Of a stretch of DNA of 63,664 bases, positions 45,135 to 53,236 are shown one piece after another. Source of the stretch: JAQVEM01 sp964616545 (GTDB taxonomy: Bacteria; Actinomycetota; Humimicrobiia; Humimicrobiales; Humimicrobiaceae). The DNA lies in contig CAZTUA010000013.1 of NCBI GenBank assembly GCA_964616545.1, positions 1 through 63,664 on the forward strand, written 5' to 3'. The notes below the pieces were generated by a model. The model did no database searches. It was not told where the DNA came from and saw only the letters and a program-made list of their open reading frames with translations. The first letter of the stretch is position 1. Every line of letters begins with the position of its first letter. Made by a program: the position numbers and the translations under genes.

Positions 45135-46321
45135 TATCTTACCCAGGCTCCGTCTTTTACTATAAACACCGTTGATGCCGGATTCAGTCTATCACCGTTC
45201 GGGTCAAATTCAATACGTCCCGTAACACCCTCATAAGAAATAGCTTTAAGTTCATCTGCATAATCATCTGGCAGGGTAGAGTTAGCTTTCTTCATGGCCT
45301 CGATTATTACAAAAACAGAATCATAGCAGTACGGCGCATATTCCCCGGGGCCCTCGATGCTGATATCACTATCATTCTTTTCGATTAAATAATTATTAAA
45401 ATCATGCCAGAAACTAACTGCTCTGGCATCCTGGGAATACCTTGCAAGCGAAGGCGGTTCAGGAATAACAGCTATAAGGCCTTCCAGGTTTTGCGCTTCC
45501 GTTAAAACAAAAATGTTGTCATCCATTCCAAGCATTTCTGTTATAAATCTTGATTGCAGCCCTGCCTCTCTTGCTTTTTCTATTACAGTGGCAAGCTCAT
45601 TATAGGTGCCGCAAAAAAATATTGTATCCGGCGCCTCTATAAAAAGGTTATCTGCTATAACTGCTGCATCCTCCTCGCTTACCCTTATTGACATGGGGTC
45701 TGCAGTTTCTACTCCGTAGTCAGATAAAACCTGTTTCAGGTAATCAACCAGTTTTATAGAATATTCTTCACGGTTATTTATAAGCATGAGTTTCTGGGGT
45801 TTGATATCATCACTGATGAATCTGGCAATATTGTCTATTTTTTGCTTGTTGTTAATTATCATTCTGAAAAAGATATCCCCGGCTCTGGATACTTCTGTTT
45901 TCTGGGCAAATGGCGAAATCATTGGAATGCCATAACCTTCATATACGGTTAAAGAAGACTCGGTTGTTCCGTCAAATGTTGAGCCAATAACCGCTGAAAC
46001 TCCGGCATCTGCCATCTCCTGTGCAACAAGGAAAGCTTTTTCGGGATTACCTTCATCGTCTTTTGTGATTATTTCTATATCGTAATCAAATCCTCCTATT
46101 CTTACCGGTGATAATTTGGAAGCGGCAAGTTCTATGCTTAACATCTGCTCTTCTCCGAAGGATTTATATTCGCCCGTGAGAACACACTGGCTGCCTATCC
46201 TTATAACCCTCTCTTTGGTTTCGCAGCTTCCCATGCCTGCAGAGAGAAATACCAGTACCAGAATAATAGAAGCCAGAGAAAGACTTTTTACAAACCTAAA
46301 AATTAATTTCCTGTAATTCAT
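45131..46321 (-). CDS. Substrate-binding protein of branched-chain amino acid ABC type (orphan)
   Basis: 396 residues. Signal sequence with long hydrophobic core ending AGMGSC, a possible though imperfect lipobox, so probably a lipoprotein. The mature part is a periplasmic-binding type I fold: GSQCVLTGEYKSFGEEQMLSIELA, VIGSTFDGTTESSL, GIPMISPFAQ, YAPYCYDSVFVIIEAMKKA. Usual ligands are Leu/Ile/Val, other amino acids or amides. No permease or ATPase gene is beside it, so its transporter is elsewhere or it acts as a sensor. Confidence 0.85.
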   Translation of the reverse strand: MNYRKLIFRFVKSLSLASIILVLVFLSAGMGSCETKERVIRIGSQCVLTGEYKSFGEEQMLSIELAASKLSPVRIGGFDYDIEIITKDDEGNPEKAFLVAQEMADAGVSAVIGSTFDGTTESSLTVYEGYGIPMISPFAQKTEVSRAGDIFFRMIINNKQKIDNIARFISDDIKPQKLMLINNREEYSIKLVDYLKQVLSDYGVETADPMSIRVSEEDAAVIADNLFIEAPDTIFFCGTYNELATVIEKAREAGLQSRFITEMLGMDDNIFVLTEAQNLEGLIAVIPEPPSLARYSQDARAVSFWHDFNNYLIEKNDSDISIEGPGEYAPYCYDSVFVIIEAMKKANSTLPDDYADELKAISYEGVTGRIEFDPNGDRLNPASTVFIVKDGAWVRY

Positions 46322-46681
46322 TTATTTGCTCCAGGGTTAGTTAAACAATTAAAAAGAATTATAAATTGTAGAAAAATATTAGAAAGATTATACCAGAAAA
46401 AGCTAAAATATTAACCTTTTTAATGTAAAAGTATTAAAAAATACAGTTAATTCTCCAGATCTACTCCATATATCGCTGGATTATATTTTTACTCTGGCTT
46501 TTTATAAATCCCGAAAAGAATATCATCTACACTTTAAACCCGTAAATATGCATAATCTGAAACAAAAGCAAAAATAAGATGTCTCTATTAATTAGAGAAA
46601 AAGGTAGTTTTATTTAATAGATTGAAAATATTTTAAAAAAATCATAAATTATATTAAATATAAAGAAAAAAAGGAGGGAAA
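46322..46681. other. Intergenic region between two divergent genes
   Basis: 360 bp, AT-rich, between divergent genes for the binding protein and DegV. It holds a small dyad TCTCTA/TAGAGA and a perfect AAGGAGG before degV. No RNA or small coding frame is recognised. Confidence 0.3.
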
Positions 46682-47530
46682 ATGAGCAGGGTTAAAATAA
46701 TAACCGACAGCACTTCCGATATATCAAATGAACTGGCAGAAAAACTCAATATAAAGATTGTTCCGCTCACAGTAATTTTTGGTGACGAAAACTTCCTGGA
46801 TGACGGCAAAGAAATAACCACAGATGAGTTTTATAAAAAGATACGTTCAGTAGAAAAATTACCTACCACAACACAGCCAACACCAAAAGATTTTATCGAA
46901 GCTTATACCGAAGTTCTTAAGGAAAGCGAAAGTGTGATATCAATTCACATATCGAAGAAAATGTCAGGCACCGTTAATTCCACGGAACTTGCCAAAAAGG
47001 AACTTCCCGGAAAAGATATAGAAATAGTAGACTCTGAGCTTGTTTCTTATCCGCTTGGTCTTGTGGTTATTAAAGCAGCTGAAATGGCAAAGGAAGGCAT
47101 GTCAAAAGAAGAGATTTTAAGGGAAATAAATGACCTGAAATCCAGAGTAAAAGTATTGTTTGTACCGAGCACGCTCGAATACCTGAAAAAGGGAGGAAGA
47201 ATAGGAAAAGCAAAGGGCCTCATTGCTTCACTGCTGGAAATTAAACCGATCCTTACCGTTCACGATGGCGAGGTATCACAATTTAAAACTACAAGAAGGT
47301 GGAACCAGGCTAAGACCGAGCTGCTTAATTCCATGAAAACCATGGTAAAGAATCCGGAAAACCTTATTGTTTCGGTTGGAGACTCCGACTCTAAAGAAGA
47401 GGGTGCAGAAATGTATGAAAGGGTAAAAGAGCTCTTCAACCCAAAAGAAATCTCGAGATTTGATATAGGTGTAATTGTCGGTACCCATCTTGGACCCGGA
47501 GGTTTGTGCATAACATTTTATGAAGAATAA
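46682..47530 (+). CDS. DegV family (fatty-acid-binding FakB-like) protein
   Basis: 282 residues, typical DegV length. KIITDSTSDISNELAEKLNIKIVPLTV and the TTTQPTPKDF loop are signature parts; ISIHISKKMSGTVNSTELA and GPGGLCITFY near the end also fit. DegV/FakB proteins bind a fatty acid and present it to the FakA kinase; FakA is not here. AAGGAGG precedes the ATG. Overlaps the next gene by 11 bp, so the two are co-translated. Confidence 0.92.
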   Translation: MSRVKIITDSTSDISNELAEKLNIKIVPLTVIFGDENFLDDGKEITTDEFYKKIRSVEKLPTTTQPTPKDFIEAYTEVLKESESVISIHISKKMSGTVNSTELAKKELPGKDIEIVDSELVSYPLGLVVIKAAEMAKEGMSKEEILREINDLKSRVKVLFVPSTLEYLKKGGRIGKAKGLIASLLEIKPILTVHDGEVSQFKTTRRWNQAKTELLNSMKTMVKNPENLIVSVGDSDSKEEGAEMYERVKELFNPKEISRFDIGVIVGTHLGPGGLCITFYEE

Positions 47531-48119
47531 AAATAGTCCTGAAATAATCCGGTTTCTTAAAAAAGATATCAGACAAAAAGTCCGGGATAAAATAAAAAAT
47601 CTTCCAGCCGGATACAGAGAGAAGAGCAGTAGATTAATAGCAGAAAAATTTCTCCATTCTGCTCATTATATTAACTTAAATAATATACTTATATATTATC
47701 CTTCTGGAAGCGAAGTTGATACAACTGTTATCATTGAAGAAGCTTTAAAGAATAAAAAAAGTATAATTCTCCCGCGCGTCTGTGACGAAGAGCTTGAACT
47801 CTATTTTGTATCCGACCCTGAGGCTCAGCTTGAAAAAGGGGCATATCGTATAATGGAGCCGGTTCCCAGTCTTTGCAGGCCTGCAAAAATATCCGATATC
47901 GACGTGGTTATTGTTCCCGGGATAAGTTTTGATAAAAATTTTAACCGCCTGGGACAGGGTGGCGGATATTTTGACAGGTTTCTTCCCCGCCTTCCTGAAA
48001 AAGTAAAAAAAATAGCGCTCTGTTTTGATATACAAATTGTTGACACTCTGCCTGTAATGGAACATGACGCTAAAGTTGACATAATTATTACTGAAAGCAG
48101 AATATACGGCCCTCTGTAA
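47520..48119 (+). CDS. 5-formyltetrahydrofolate cyclo-ligase
   Basis: 199 residues. ATP-dependent conversion of 5-formyl-THF to 5,10-methenyl-THF. KKDIRQKVRDKI at the start (phosphate-binding basic segment), ILIYYPSGSEVDT, VPGISFDKNFNRLGQGGGYFDRFL (the LGxGGGYYD ATP loop, here with F) and PVMEHDAKVDIIIT. It is the 5-FCL/YgfA family. Starts inside the end of degV. Confidence 0.92.
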   Translation: MKNKNSPEIIRFLKKDIRQKVRDKIKNLPAGYREKSSRLIAEKFLHSAHYINLNNILIYYPSGSEVDTTVIIEEALKNKKSIILPRVCDEELELYFVSDPEAQLEKGAYRIMEPVPSLCRPAKISDIDVVIVPGISFDKNFNRLGQGGGYFDRFLPRLPEKVKKIALCFDIQIVDTLPVMEHDAKVDIIITESRIYGPL

Positions 48120-48219
48120 TTATTTTTTAAAATAATAAAATTTTACTGAGTAATGGAGTAAAATATAAATACAGCAGACACCCTGCTAAATAAAAAAGTA
48201 GAACAAGGGAAATATAAAA

Positions 48220-48963
48220 TTGGAGAACAAAAACAAAAATACCGGAATTGCCATCCTTGTTCCTGCCTACAATGAAGAGAAATACATTAAAGAAGTAATT
48301 GAAAAGTGTTTTAAATATGGGCTGGATATAATTATTGTTGATGACGGCTCAACAGATAACACTTTTCAAATAGTAAAATCAATTACTGCCCGGAGGAATC
48401 TTAAAATAATACCAATAAGGCACCAGTCAAATAAGGGAAAAGGGTTTACCCTTAAGACAGGTTTTGAATATGCCATAAGGCATAATTACTCCGGGATTAT
48501 AACGATAGATGCGGACGGCCAGCATGATACAGAAGAAATCGGAAGCTTTCTTGAGTGCATAGAGAGAGAAAGGCCTGACCTGATAATAGGAAACAGAATG
48601 GACAATACAGGTAATATGCCTTTTATAAGGCTTGCTACCAATGTTATCACATCATGGATTATCTCCTGCATAGCAGGTGAAAAAGTAAAAGATGTCCAGT
48701 CTGGTTTCAGGTATATCAGCGCCCGGATACTAAAAAATGTAAAATTGGAAACCGGCAATTTTGATACCGAACCTGAAATCATAATTAAGTCTGCGTGGTG
48801 CGGTTATATAATAAAAAATATGCCCATAAGCACCATTTACCATAAGAATTTTAAAAGCAGCGTAAATCCGGTTACAGATACCATTAAGTTTTTTAAACTG
48901 GTTTTTAACAGCTTTAAATGGAAAAGAAACTTCAGGAAAAGAACCCCCGGGGAAACTCTTTAA
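48220..48963 (+). CDS. Family 2 glycosyltransferase (polyprenyl-phosphate sugar transferase-like)
   Basis: 247 residues, GT-A fold: ILVPAYNEEKYIKEVI, IIVDDGSTDNT, HQSNKGKGFTLKTGF and TIDADGQHDTEEI (DxD-type metal site), then GNRMDN and VQSGFRYIS. It resembles DPM1-like and DPG synthase-like enzymes that load a sugar on a polyprenyl phosphate. No transmembrane tail. The start is TTG with GGGA 10 nt upstream. Ends 4 bp inside the end of a convergent membrane protein gene. Confidence 0.85.
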   Translation: MENKNKNTGIAILVPAYNEEKYIKEVIEKCFKYGLDIIIVDDGSTDNTFQIVKSITARRNLKIIPIRHQSNKGKGFTLKTGFEYAIRHNYSGIITIDADGQHDTEEIGSFLECIERERPDLIIGNRMDNTGNMPFIRLATNVITSWIISCIAGEKVKDVQSGFRYISARILKNVKLETGNFDTEPEIIIKSAWCGYIIKNMPISTIYHKNFKSSVNPVTDTIKFFKLVFNSFKWKRNFRKRTPGETL

Positions 48964-49478
48964 TAAAAAATTTGATATAGCTCGTAAAAAACTCCAGAAG
49001 CAAACATTACGAATATGACAATTATAGAAACCCATGGAATGACTTTATTTTCAAATCTGTATCTATTTATGTACTCCCCTGTTGCCAGTGCTACTATACG
49101 GTAAAACATCTCAATTGAAGATAGCAGTATAACTTCCAGCGGGATCTGTATTCCATGCCTTACGGTTCCGGTAAATAAAAATAACATCATAAAAATACCT
49201 GTTACAAAACTAACCGGCAGTGATGCTTTCAGGTATCCAAGTGCAAAAAATCCGATTGCGGACAGTAGATTTCCAAAGAAGATAGCTGCAAATACATAGT
49301 TAAAAGACATCCCTTCCTGATACTGGCGTATACCAAAAATATTCTGGATAAAAGAAAATTTATCCATGATAAAAACACTTGCATCCCTGAAGAAATAAAA
49401 AAATAAAAAACCAGCAGCAGCTCCTGCCAGAAAAACCAGGAAACTTTTAATAAAAATTAAAAAATATTTCTTTAGCAC
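48960..49478 (-). CDS. SpoIIM-like integral membrane protein
   Basis: 172 residues, four or five membrane helices. Middle section AAIFFGNLLSAIGFFALGYL and RHGIQIPLEVILLSS resemble the SpoIIM/DUF95 pattern, which has an N-rich helix and a conserved HG-x-x-E stretch, but the match is partial. The GTG start lies inside the last codons of the HD-GYP gene (7-bp overlap), so it belongs to that operon. Possible role: envelope-associated partner of the HD-GYP protein. Function not assigned. Confidence 0.6.
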   Translation of the reverse strand: MLKKYFLIFIKSFLVFLAGAAAGFLFFYFFRDASVFIMDKFSFIQNIFGIRQYQEGMSFNYVFAAIFFGNLLSAIGFFALGYLKASLPVSFVTGIFMMLFLFTGTVRHGIQIPLEVILLSSIEMFYRIVALATGEYINRYRFENKVIPWVSIIVIFVMFASGVFYELYQIFY

Positions 49479-50734
49479 GCTGCCGCGCTTTCCTCTTTTA
49501 TGATTTCAATCATTGCATTGCTGACTTTCTTATCAAAGCTCTTACCGGCACAGTCCTTAAGCTCCTTTATTGCCTCTTTCCGGGTAAGAGCCTTTCTGTA
49601 GGGCCTGTCAGAGGTCATGGCGTCATAAGCATCGGCAACTGTGAGTATCCTTGCAAAGATGGGCAGCTTATCACCTTTAACTCCGCGGGGATAGCCCGTG
49701 CCGTCTACCCTTTCGTGGTGATATAGTACTGCATCGGCATAATTTTTTAAGAAAACAATTTCCTTTACTATCTCGTAGCCGACTTCAGGGTGTTTCTTCA
49801 TTTCTACCCAGTCAGCTTCATTAAATTTGCCGGGCTTATTGAGGACGCTCAGGTCAATCTGGACCTTTCCGATATCATGCAGATTTGCAAGATTCTTTAT
49901 CATCTCAACATCATATTCATTAAGCCTCAGCTTCCTTGCAATCTTTTCTGCATATTCTGCCACCCTCACCGAGTGCCCTGCGGTATAAGGGTCTTTTGCT
50001 TCTATTATTTTTACAATCTGCATAATGCTGTTAAGAAGAGCTTTCCTTTCATTTACCCTCAGCATATAGGTATACTGGGCAATTATTAAGGGGAGTGACG
50101 TAAATATAATTGTAAGTGGCCCGTATAATCTATAGAGAAAGGCAATAAAAATTGCCATAACAGACAGGAAAAAAATAAAAGGAATCAACCATGCGTAATT
50201 GTAGATCCAGATATTCAGAAAATTTTTCTTTTCATTTATAGAAATAGCCCCTGCAGTTAGTATTGAATTTATGAAATATCCAATATATGCAGCCAAAAAA
50301 ATATAACTGATATTTATTGGATTAAAAAAATTTGTGGCCGTTCTATCGTATAATATTTCAAATACTGCACAGGCTGTACCAATTGATAGTAGATATTGCC
50401 CTAAATTAAAAATATGTTTATAATATGAAATTTTTTTAACAAATTCTCTTATATTGAAAAAAGAAATTAATGCAACTAATATAGCTGTTGAAGGACCAAA
50501 TATTATCAGACTACTAAAATATAAAGCTGTATTAATAGACACACTACCAGCTTTAGGTATCGTTGCTGATAAATTCTCAGCAGTAAAAGCAAGTAAACCA
50601 AACAACAACAAGCCTAACCATGATATATGACTATATCTCAACAGTATATATGCAAGTACACAAAAACCTGCCAAAAAAATTAAATATACATATATCTTTA
50701 AGGCAATATCTTCTTTTTGCATATCCAAAAGCAT
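49472..50734 (-). CDS. Membrane-anchored HD-GYP c-di-GMP phosphodiesterase
   Basis: 420 residues. The N-terminal ~215 residues have six to seven membrane helices (a MASE-like sensor I cannot name), then a complete HD-GYP domain: GHSVRVAEYA, NLHDIGKVQID, HHERVDGTGYPRG and LTVADAYDAMTSDRPYR are all intact. It should hydrolyse c-di-GMP to pGpG or GMP, so it opposes the cyclase at 10.8 kb. Preceded by two mini-genes and followed by a SpoIIM-like protein in one operon. The start is uncertain: M1 or M5, neither with a good ribosome-binding site. Confidence 0.9.
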   Translation of the reverse strand: MLLDMQKEDIALKIYVYLIFLAGFCVLAYILLRYSHISWLGLLLFGLLAFTAENLSATIPKAGSVSINTALYFSSLIIFGPSTAILVALISFFNIREFVKKISYYKHIFNLGQYLLSIGTACAVFEILYDRTATNFFNPINISYIFLAAYIGYFINSILTAGAISINEKKNFLNIWIYNYAWLIPFIFFLSVMAIFIAFLYRLYGPLTIIFTSLPLIIAQYTYMLRVNERKALLNSIMQIVKIIEAKDPYTAGHSVRVAEYAEKIARKLRLNEYDVEMIKNLANLHDIGKVQIDLSVLNKPGKFNEADWVEMKKHPEVGYEIVKEIVFLKNYADAVLYHHERVDGTGYPRGVKGDKLPIFARILTVADAYDAMTSDRPYRKALTRKEAIKELKDCAGKSFDKKVSNAMIEIIKEESAAAC

Positions 50735-50805
50735 CGCTTTTTATTATAAAATAAAAAGCATTATAGCAAAAAAAAATTATTTTTTATATTATAGATATTA
50801 TTTTT

Positions 50806-50880
50806 TTAACCCCATCTAACATGACCAGCTATGCCAATTAAGGAAGCCAGTACTAGAAGAACTCTAAATAACTTTTTCAT
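50806..50880 (-). CDS. 24-residue hydrophobic peptide with a perfect ribosome-binding site
   Basis: Begins MKKLFRVLLVLASLIGIAG and ends HVRWG. The start is preceded by AAGGAGGTGA with ideal spacing, the strongest ribosome-binding site of the operon, so it is very likely translated. It looks like a short signal-type peptide: two lysines, a hydrophobic core, a small polar tail. No Cys, so not an AgrD-type thiolactone precursor. It could be an exported signal sensed by the membrane HD-GYP encoded 72 bp downstream, a membrane micro-peptide, or a leader. Function inferred only from position. Confidence 0.6.
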   Translation of the reverse strand: MKKLFRVLLVLASLIGIAGHVRWG

Positions 50881-50919
50881 TATTTTCACCTCCTTTTAAA
50901 AATAACTTTTTTTTATATT

Positions 50920-51081
50920 TCAAGCATTATTTCCATACCATTCCTTAAAGATTTCTATATAATCTTTAATCTCCTGGTGGAAAATTAAATAAATTATAAT
51001 AACAATTAAAATTACAATTATGGCTATTGCTATTTTTTCCCATAAAGTAAATCCTGTTTTCTTATCTTTATCAGTGCCCAT
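50920..51081 (-). CDS. 53-residue single-pass membrane mini-protein
   Basis: MGTDKDKKTGFTLWEKIAIA opens the chain; a very hydrophobic Ile/Val helix (residues ~17-34) follows, then an acidic and aromatic tail ending EIFKEWYGNNA. Topology: short positive N-end inside, tail outside or reverse. It begins 8 bp after the double-HTH gene and lies 39 bp before the 24-residue peptide gene. No family recognised. Only a weak AAAG precedes the ATG, so it may be translated by coupling. Confidence 0.55.
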   Translation of the reverse strand: MGTDKDKKTGFTLWEKIAIAIIVILIVIIIYLIFHQEIKDYIEIFKEWYGNNA

Positions 51082-51089
51082 TATAATAA

Positions 51090-51476
51090 TTACTTTGTCT
51101 GGCCTATTCTGCTCTCTATGAATTCATCCAGGTTATCTGCAGGAATCCTCCAGGAACTTCTTCCTTCCCTTATTTTGAACCCCCTAAGTCTTCCGGTTTT
51201 TAACAGGTTCCATACATTATCCACTGATAGTTTCAAAATCTTTGCAACCTGCTCAGCTGTATACAATACCGGCTCTTTCTGGCCGGCCTTTATCTCTCTT
51301 CCGCCCATAAATCCGCCTAAAAACTCTTCCAGACTATCTTCTTTTATCCTGATTGCTTTGCCGAGTCTTATAACCGCTAATTTTTTTAGCATAATCATCC
51401 TGATTATTTCAGACTCACTTATGCCAATCAGCTCTGAAACTTCTTTAATTGTAAATAATTTTTTCTCTTCAACCAT
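51090..51476 (-). CDS. Double helix-turn-helix (excisionase/MerR-type) protein
   Basis: 128 residues made of two similar HTH_17 units: FTIKEVSELIGISESEIIRMI…IRIKEDSLEEFL (1-60) and YTAEQVAKILKLSVDNVWNLL…WRIPADNLDEFI (70-125). Each has the winged-helix pattern of excisionase-type DNA-binding proteins. No phage integrase is nearby, so it is more likely an adaptor or regulator of this operon. It overlaps the end of the ATPase gene by 8 bp. Confidence 0.8.
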   Translation of the reverse strand: MVEEKKLFTIKEVSELIGISESEIIRMIMLKKLAVIRLGKAIRIKEDSLEEFLGGFMGGREIKAGQKEPVLYTAEQVAKILKLSVDNVWNLLKTGRLRGFKIREGRSSWRIPADNLDEFIESRIGQTK

Positions 51477-52560
51477 TTTTTAAAACCGAGTTTACCAGAT
51501 CCGGTATAACCGGCTGTAAATTTAAAATATCAAAGGAAGCCCTGCCCTCTGTTATTTTCTTAATGTTTTCTTCGGGGATCTGGTGTATCCTTTTGAATAC
51601 CGGAATACCGGATATATTTTTACACTCATCTATATATGTCTTATTGAGCCGGCTTACCTTATTGAAAACAATTCCCTTTCTCTGCTCAGCAGGGAGAAAC
51701 TTTTTAAAATTATTTATTCTTGGAATAAGTTTCATATCCGGTGATAATACAAGAATTGATGTTGTGGAGAGATTTAACATTTCCAGCGAAATATTGTCGT
51801 ACCTGAACGGAATATCGGCTATTATAATATCGTACCTGTTTCTTGCAGAATAAATTATGCTATCCAGCATATCAATATTGAATTTATCACTCTGATAAAT
51901 TGATAAAGGAGGCTGGAGTATATCTATTTTATTGTCTGCTCCCAGGTTTGTTATGGAATTATTAAAACAATTTTCACCGCCTGCAATCTTTTCAATAAAT
52001 ACACTCAAATTTGGCGATAAGTTAAGACCCAGGCTTATTGTTAGATCAGACGGCCCTTCACAGAAATTAAGGTCAATTACAAGAACCCTGCCTTCAATAA
52101 TACTTTTAACATACCAGGCAAAATTAAAAACTATGCTTGTTTTCCCTACTCCTCCCTGAATTGAGTAAAAAGAAATTATCTGCTGGGGCACTATCTTAAA
52201 ATTGGTTTTTTTACCTGCATCCTTACTTGAGTCCAGATTGTCTATTATTCGCAGCACTCTTTCCATATCTCCGGTATTTTTAATGCTGCCCAGATAAATA
52301 TTTCCAGAAGAAAACTCTTTACTGCCTCCCGGTCCCATTACAAATAATTCACACCCTTTATTGCTGTTTATATAGTTATTGATTTCTTTATTATTTTCAA
52401 ACTCTTCCGATGAAATAATATATTCCGGGATATATTCTTCGAGGTAGTGCTGGATAAAATTAATATTATTTAAAATCACTACATTATAATTCTGAAACTT
52501 TATTGCTGATATGTTCCCTGTTAATTCTTTATCTCCGGTTACAATCAATAGTATTTTCAT
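51469..52560 (-). CDS. CpaE/ParA-like ATPase
   Basis: 363 residues from the ATG at 52560; an ATG at 52638 also opens the frame with a passable AGGAAG but its extra 26 residues do not look native. Residues 1-110 resemble a receiver-like domain; then a MinD/ParA ATPase with SIQGGVGKTSIVFNFAW, VLVIDLNFCEG, and IIADIPFRYDN. The Walker A has Gln where the family's signature Lys normally stands (KGGxGKT), while the second Lys is kept. CpaE proteins position pilus or division machinery. It heads the HTH-mini-protein-HD-GYP operon. Confidence 0.8.
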   Translation of the reverse strand: MKILLIVTGDKELTGNISAIKFQNYNVVILNNINFIQHYLEEYIPEYIISSEEFENNKEINNYINSNKGCELFVMGPGGSKEFSSGNIYLGSIKNTGDMERVLRIIDNLDSSKDAGKKTNFKIVPQQIISFYSIQGGVGKTSIVFNFAWYVKSIIEGRVLVIDLNFCEGPSDLTISLGLNLSPNLSVFIEKIAGGENCFNNSITNLGADNKIDILQPPLSIYQSDKFNIDMLDSIIYSARNRYDIIIADIPFRYDNISLEMLNLSTTSILVLSPDMKLIPRINNFKKFLPAEQRKGIVFNKVSRLNKTYIDECKNISGIPVFKRIHQIPEENIKKITEGRASFDILNLQPVIPDLVNSVLKNG

Positions 52561-52717
52561 TTTTATTTTTAAACTTCTTATGCAATGACAATTAAAATAA
52601 AAACTATAGCTTCGCCGCCTGTGCTGTGCTGCAAACATTCTTCCTGCCGGGAAATTTAATCAGCCTGCGAAATATTATAGAAATATCATAAATTTCCAAA
52701 ACAATATTTATACTTAT

Positions 52718-52746
52718 ATAATAGAATTATAACGTTCAATTGTCAA
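52718..52746 (-). promoter_or_regulatory. Consensus promoter of the CpaE-HD-GYP operon
   Basis: On the minus strand TTGACA (52741-52746), 17-nt spacer, TATTAT (52718-52723). The start of transcription would be near 52711, leaving a leader of 70-150 nt. The remaining gap up to the DUF167 gene (52747-52966) shows nothing else I can name. Confidence 0.65.
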
Positions 52747-52966
52747 TCATTATTGCGGTTAAAATCAGCTATCCGGGGTTTAACAGGCAAAAAAACAAAT
52801 AATTATTATCATTATTCAAATATATTATAAGAATAAACAGGTATGGGATTAATTTCCGGGAATCTGGCAACTCCCCTGAAATATTCGCTTAACGCATTTA
52901 TATAAAATAAGATTCTTTTATAAGAAAGTTGCAATTTGTCTGTGCTTGCTCTAAAGTACGCTGTAT

Positions 52967-53236
52967 CTAATCTGAGAGCAGTTTTGAGGCTAAATCCAGA
53001 CCTTTATCATGATTTACACTTATCTCTTTATAAAATGACCTTTCACCTGCTACAATCTTTATGTGTTTTTTGGGTATTCCTGTTTTATTTGAAATAAAAT
53101 TTATAAGTTCCTTATTGGCTTTACCTCTTTCAGGAACAGAATTTATTTTTATTTTTATCCTGTCCTGATAAATTCCGCATACTCCGCTAACAGCAGAGTT
53201 TGGCTTTATAAGTAACTTAACATTCTCAGTCTTCAT
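52967..53236 (-). CDS. DUF167 (YggU) family protein
   Basis: 89 residues. KPNSAVSGVCGIYQDRIKIKINSVPERGKANKELINFIS is the family pattern (PxxR/KG-x-AN). Function unknown in spite of wide distribution; often found near proC, yggS and division genes, as here. Its ATG lies inside the last codons of divIVA (11-bp overlap). Confidence 0.92.
   Translation of the reverse strand: MKTENVKLLIKPNSAVSGVCGIYQDRIKIKINSVPERGKANKELINFISNKTGIPKKHIKIVAGERSFYKEISVNHDKGLDLASKLLSD

Noticed and set aside
51090..51476. Excisionase of an integrated element
   Set aside because: No integrase, phage genes or attachment repeats nearby; the double-HTH protein is part of a tight operon with cellular genes.
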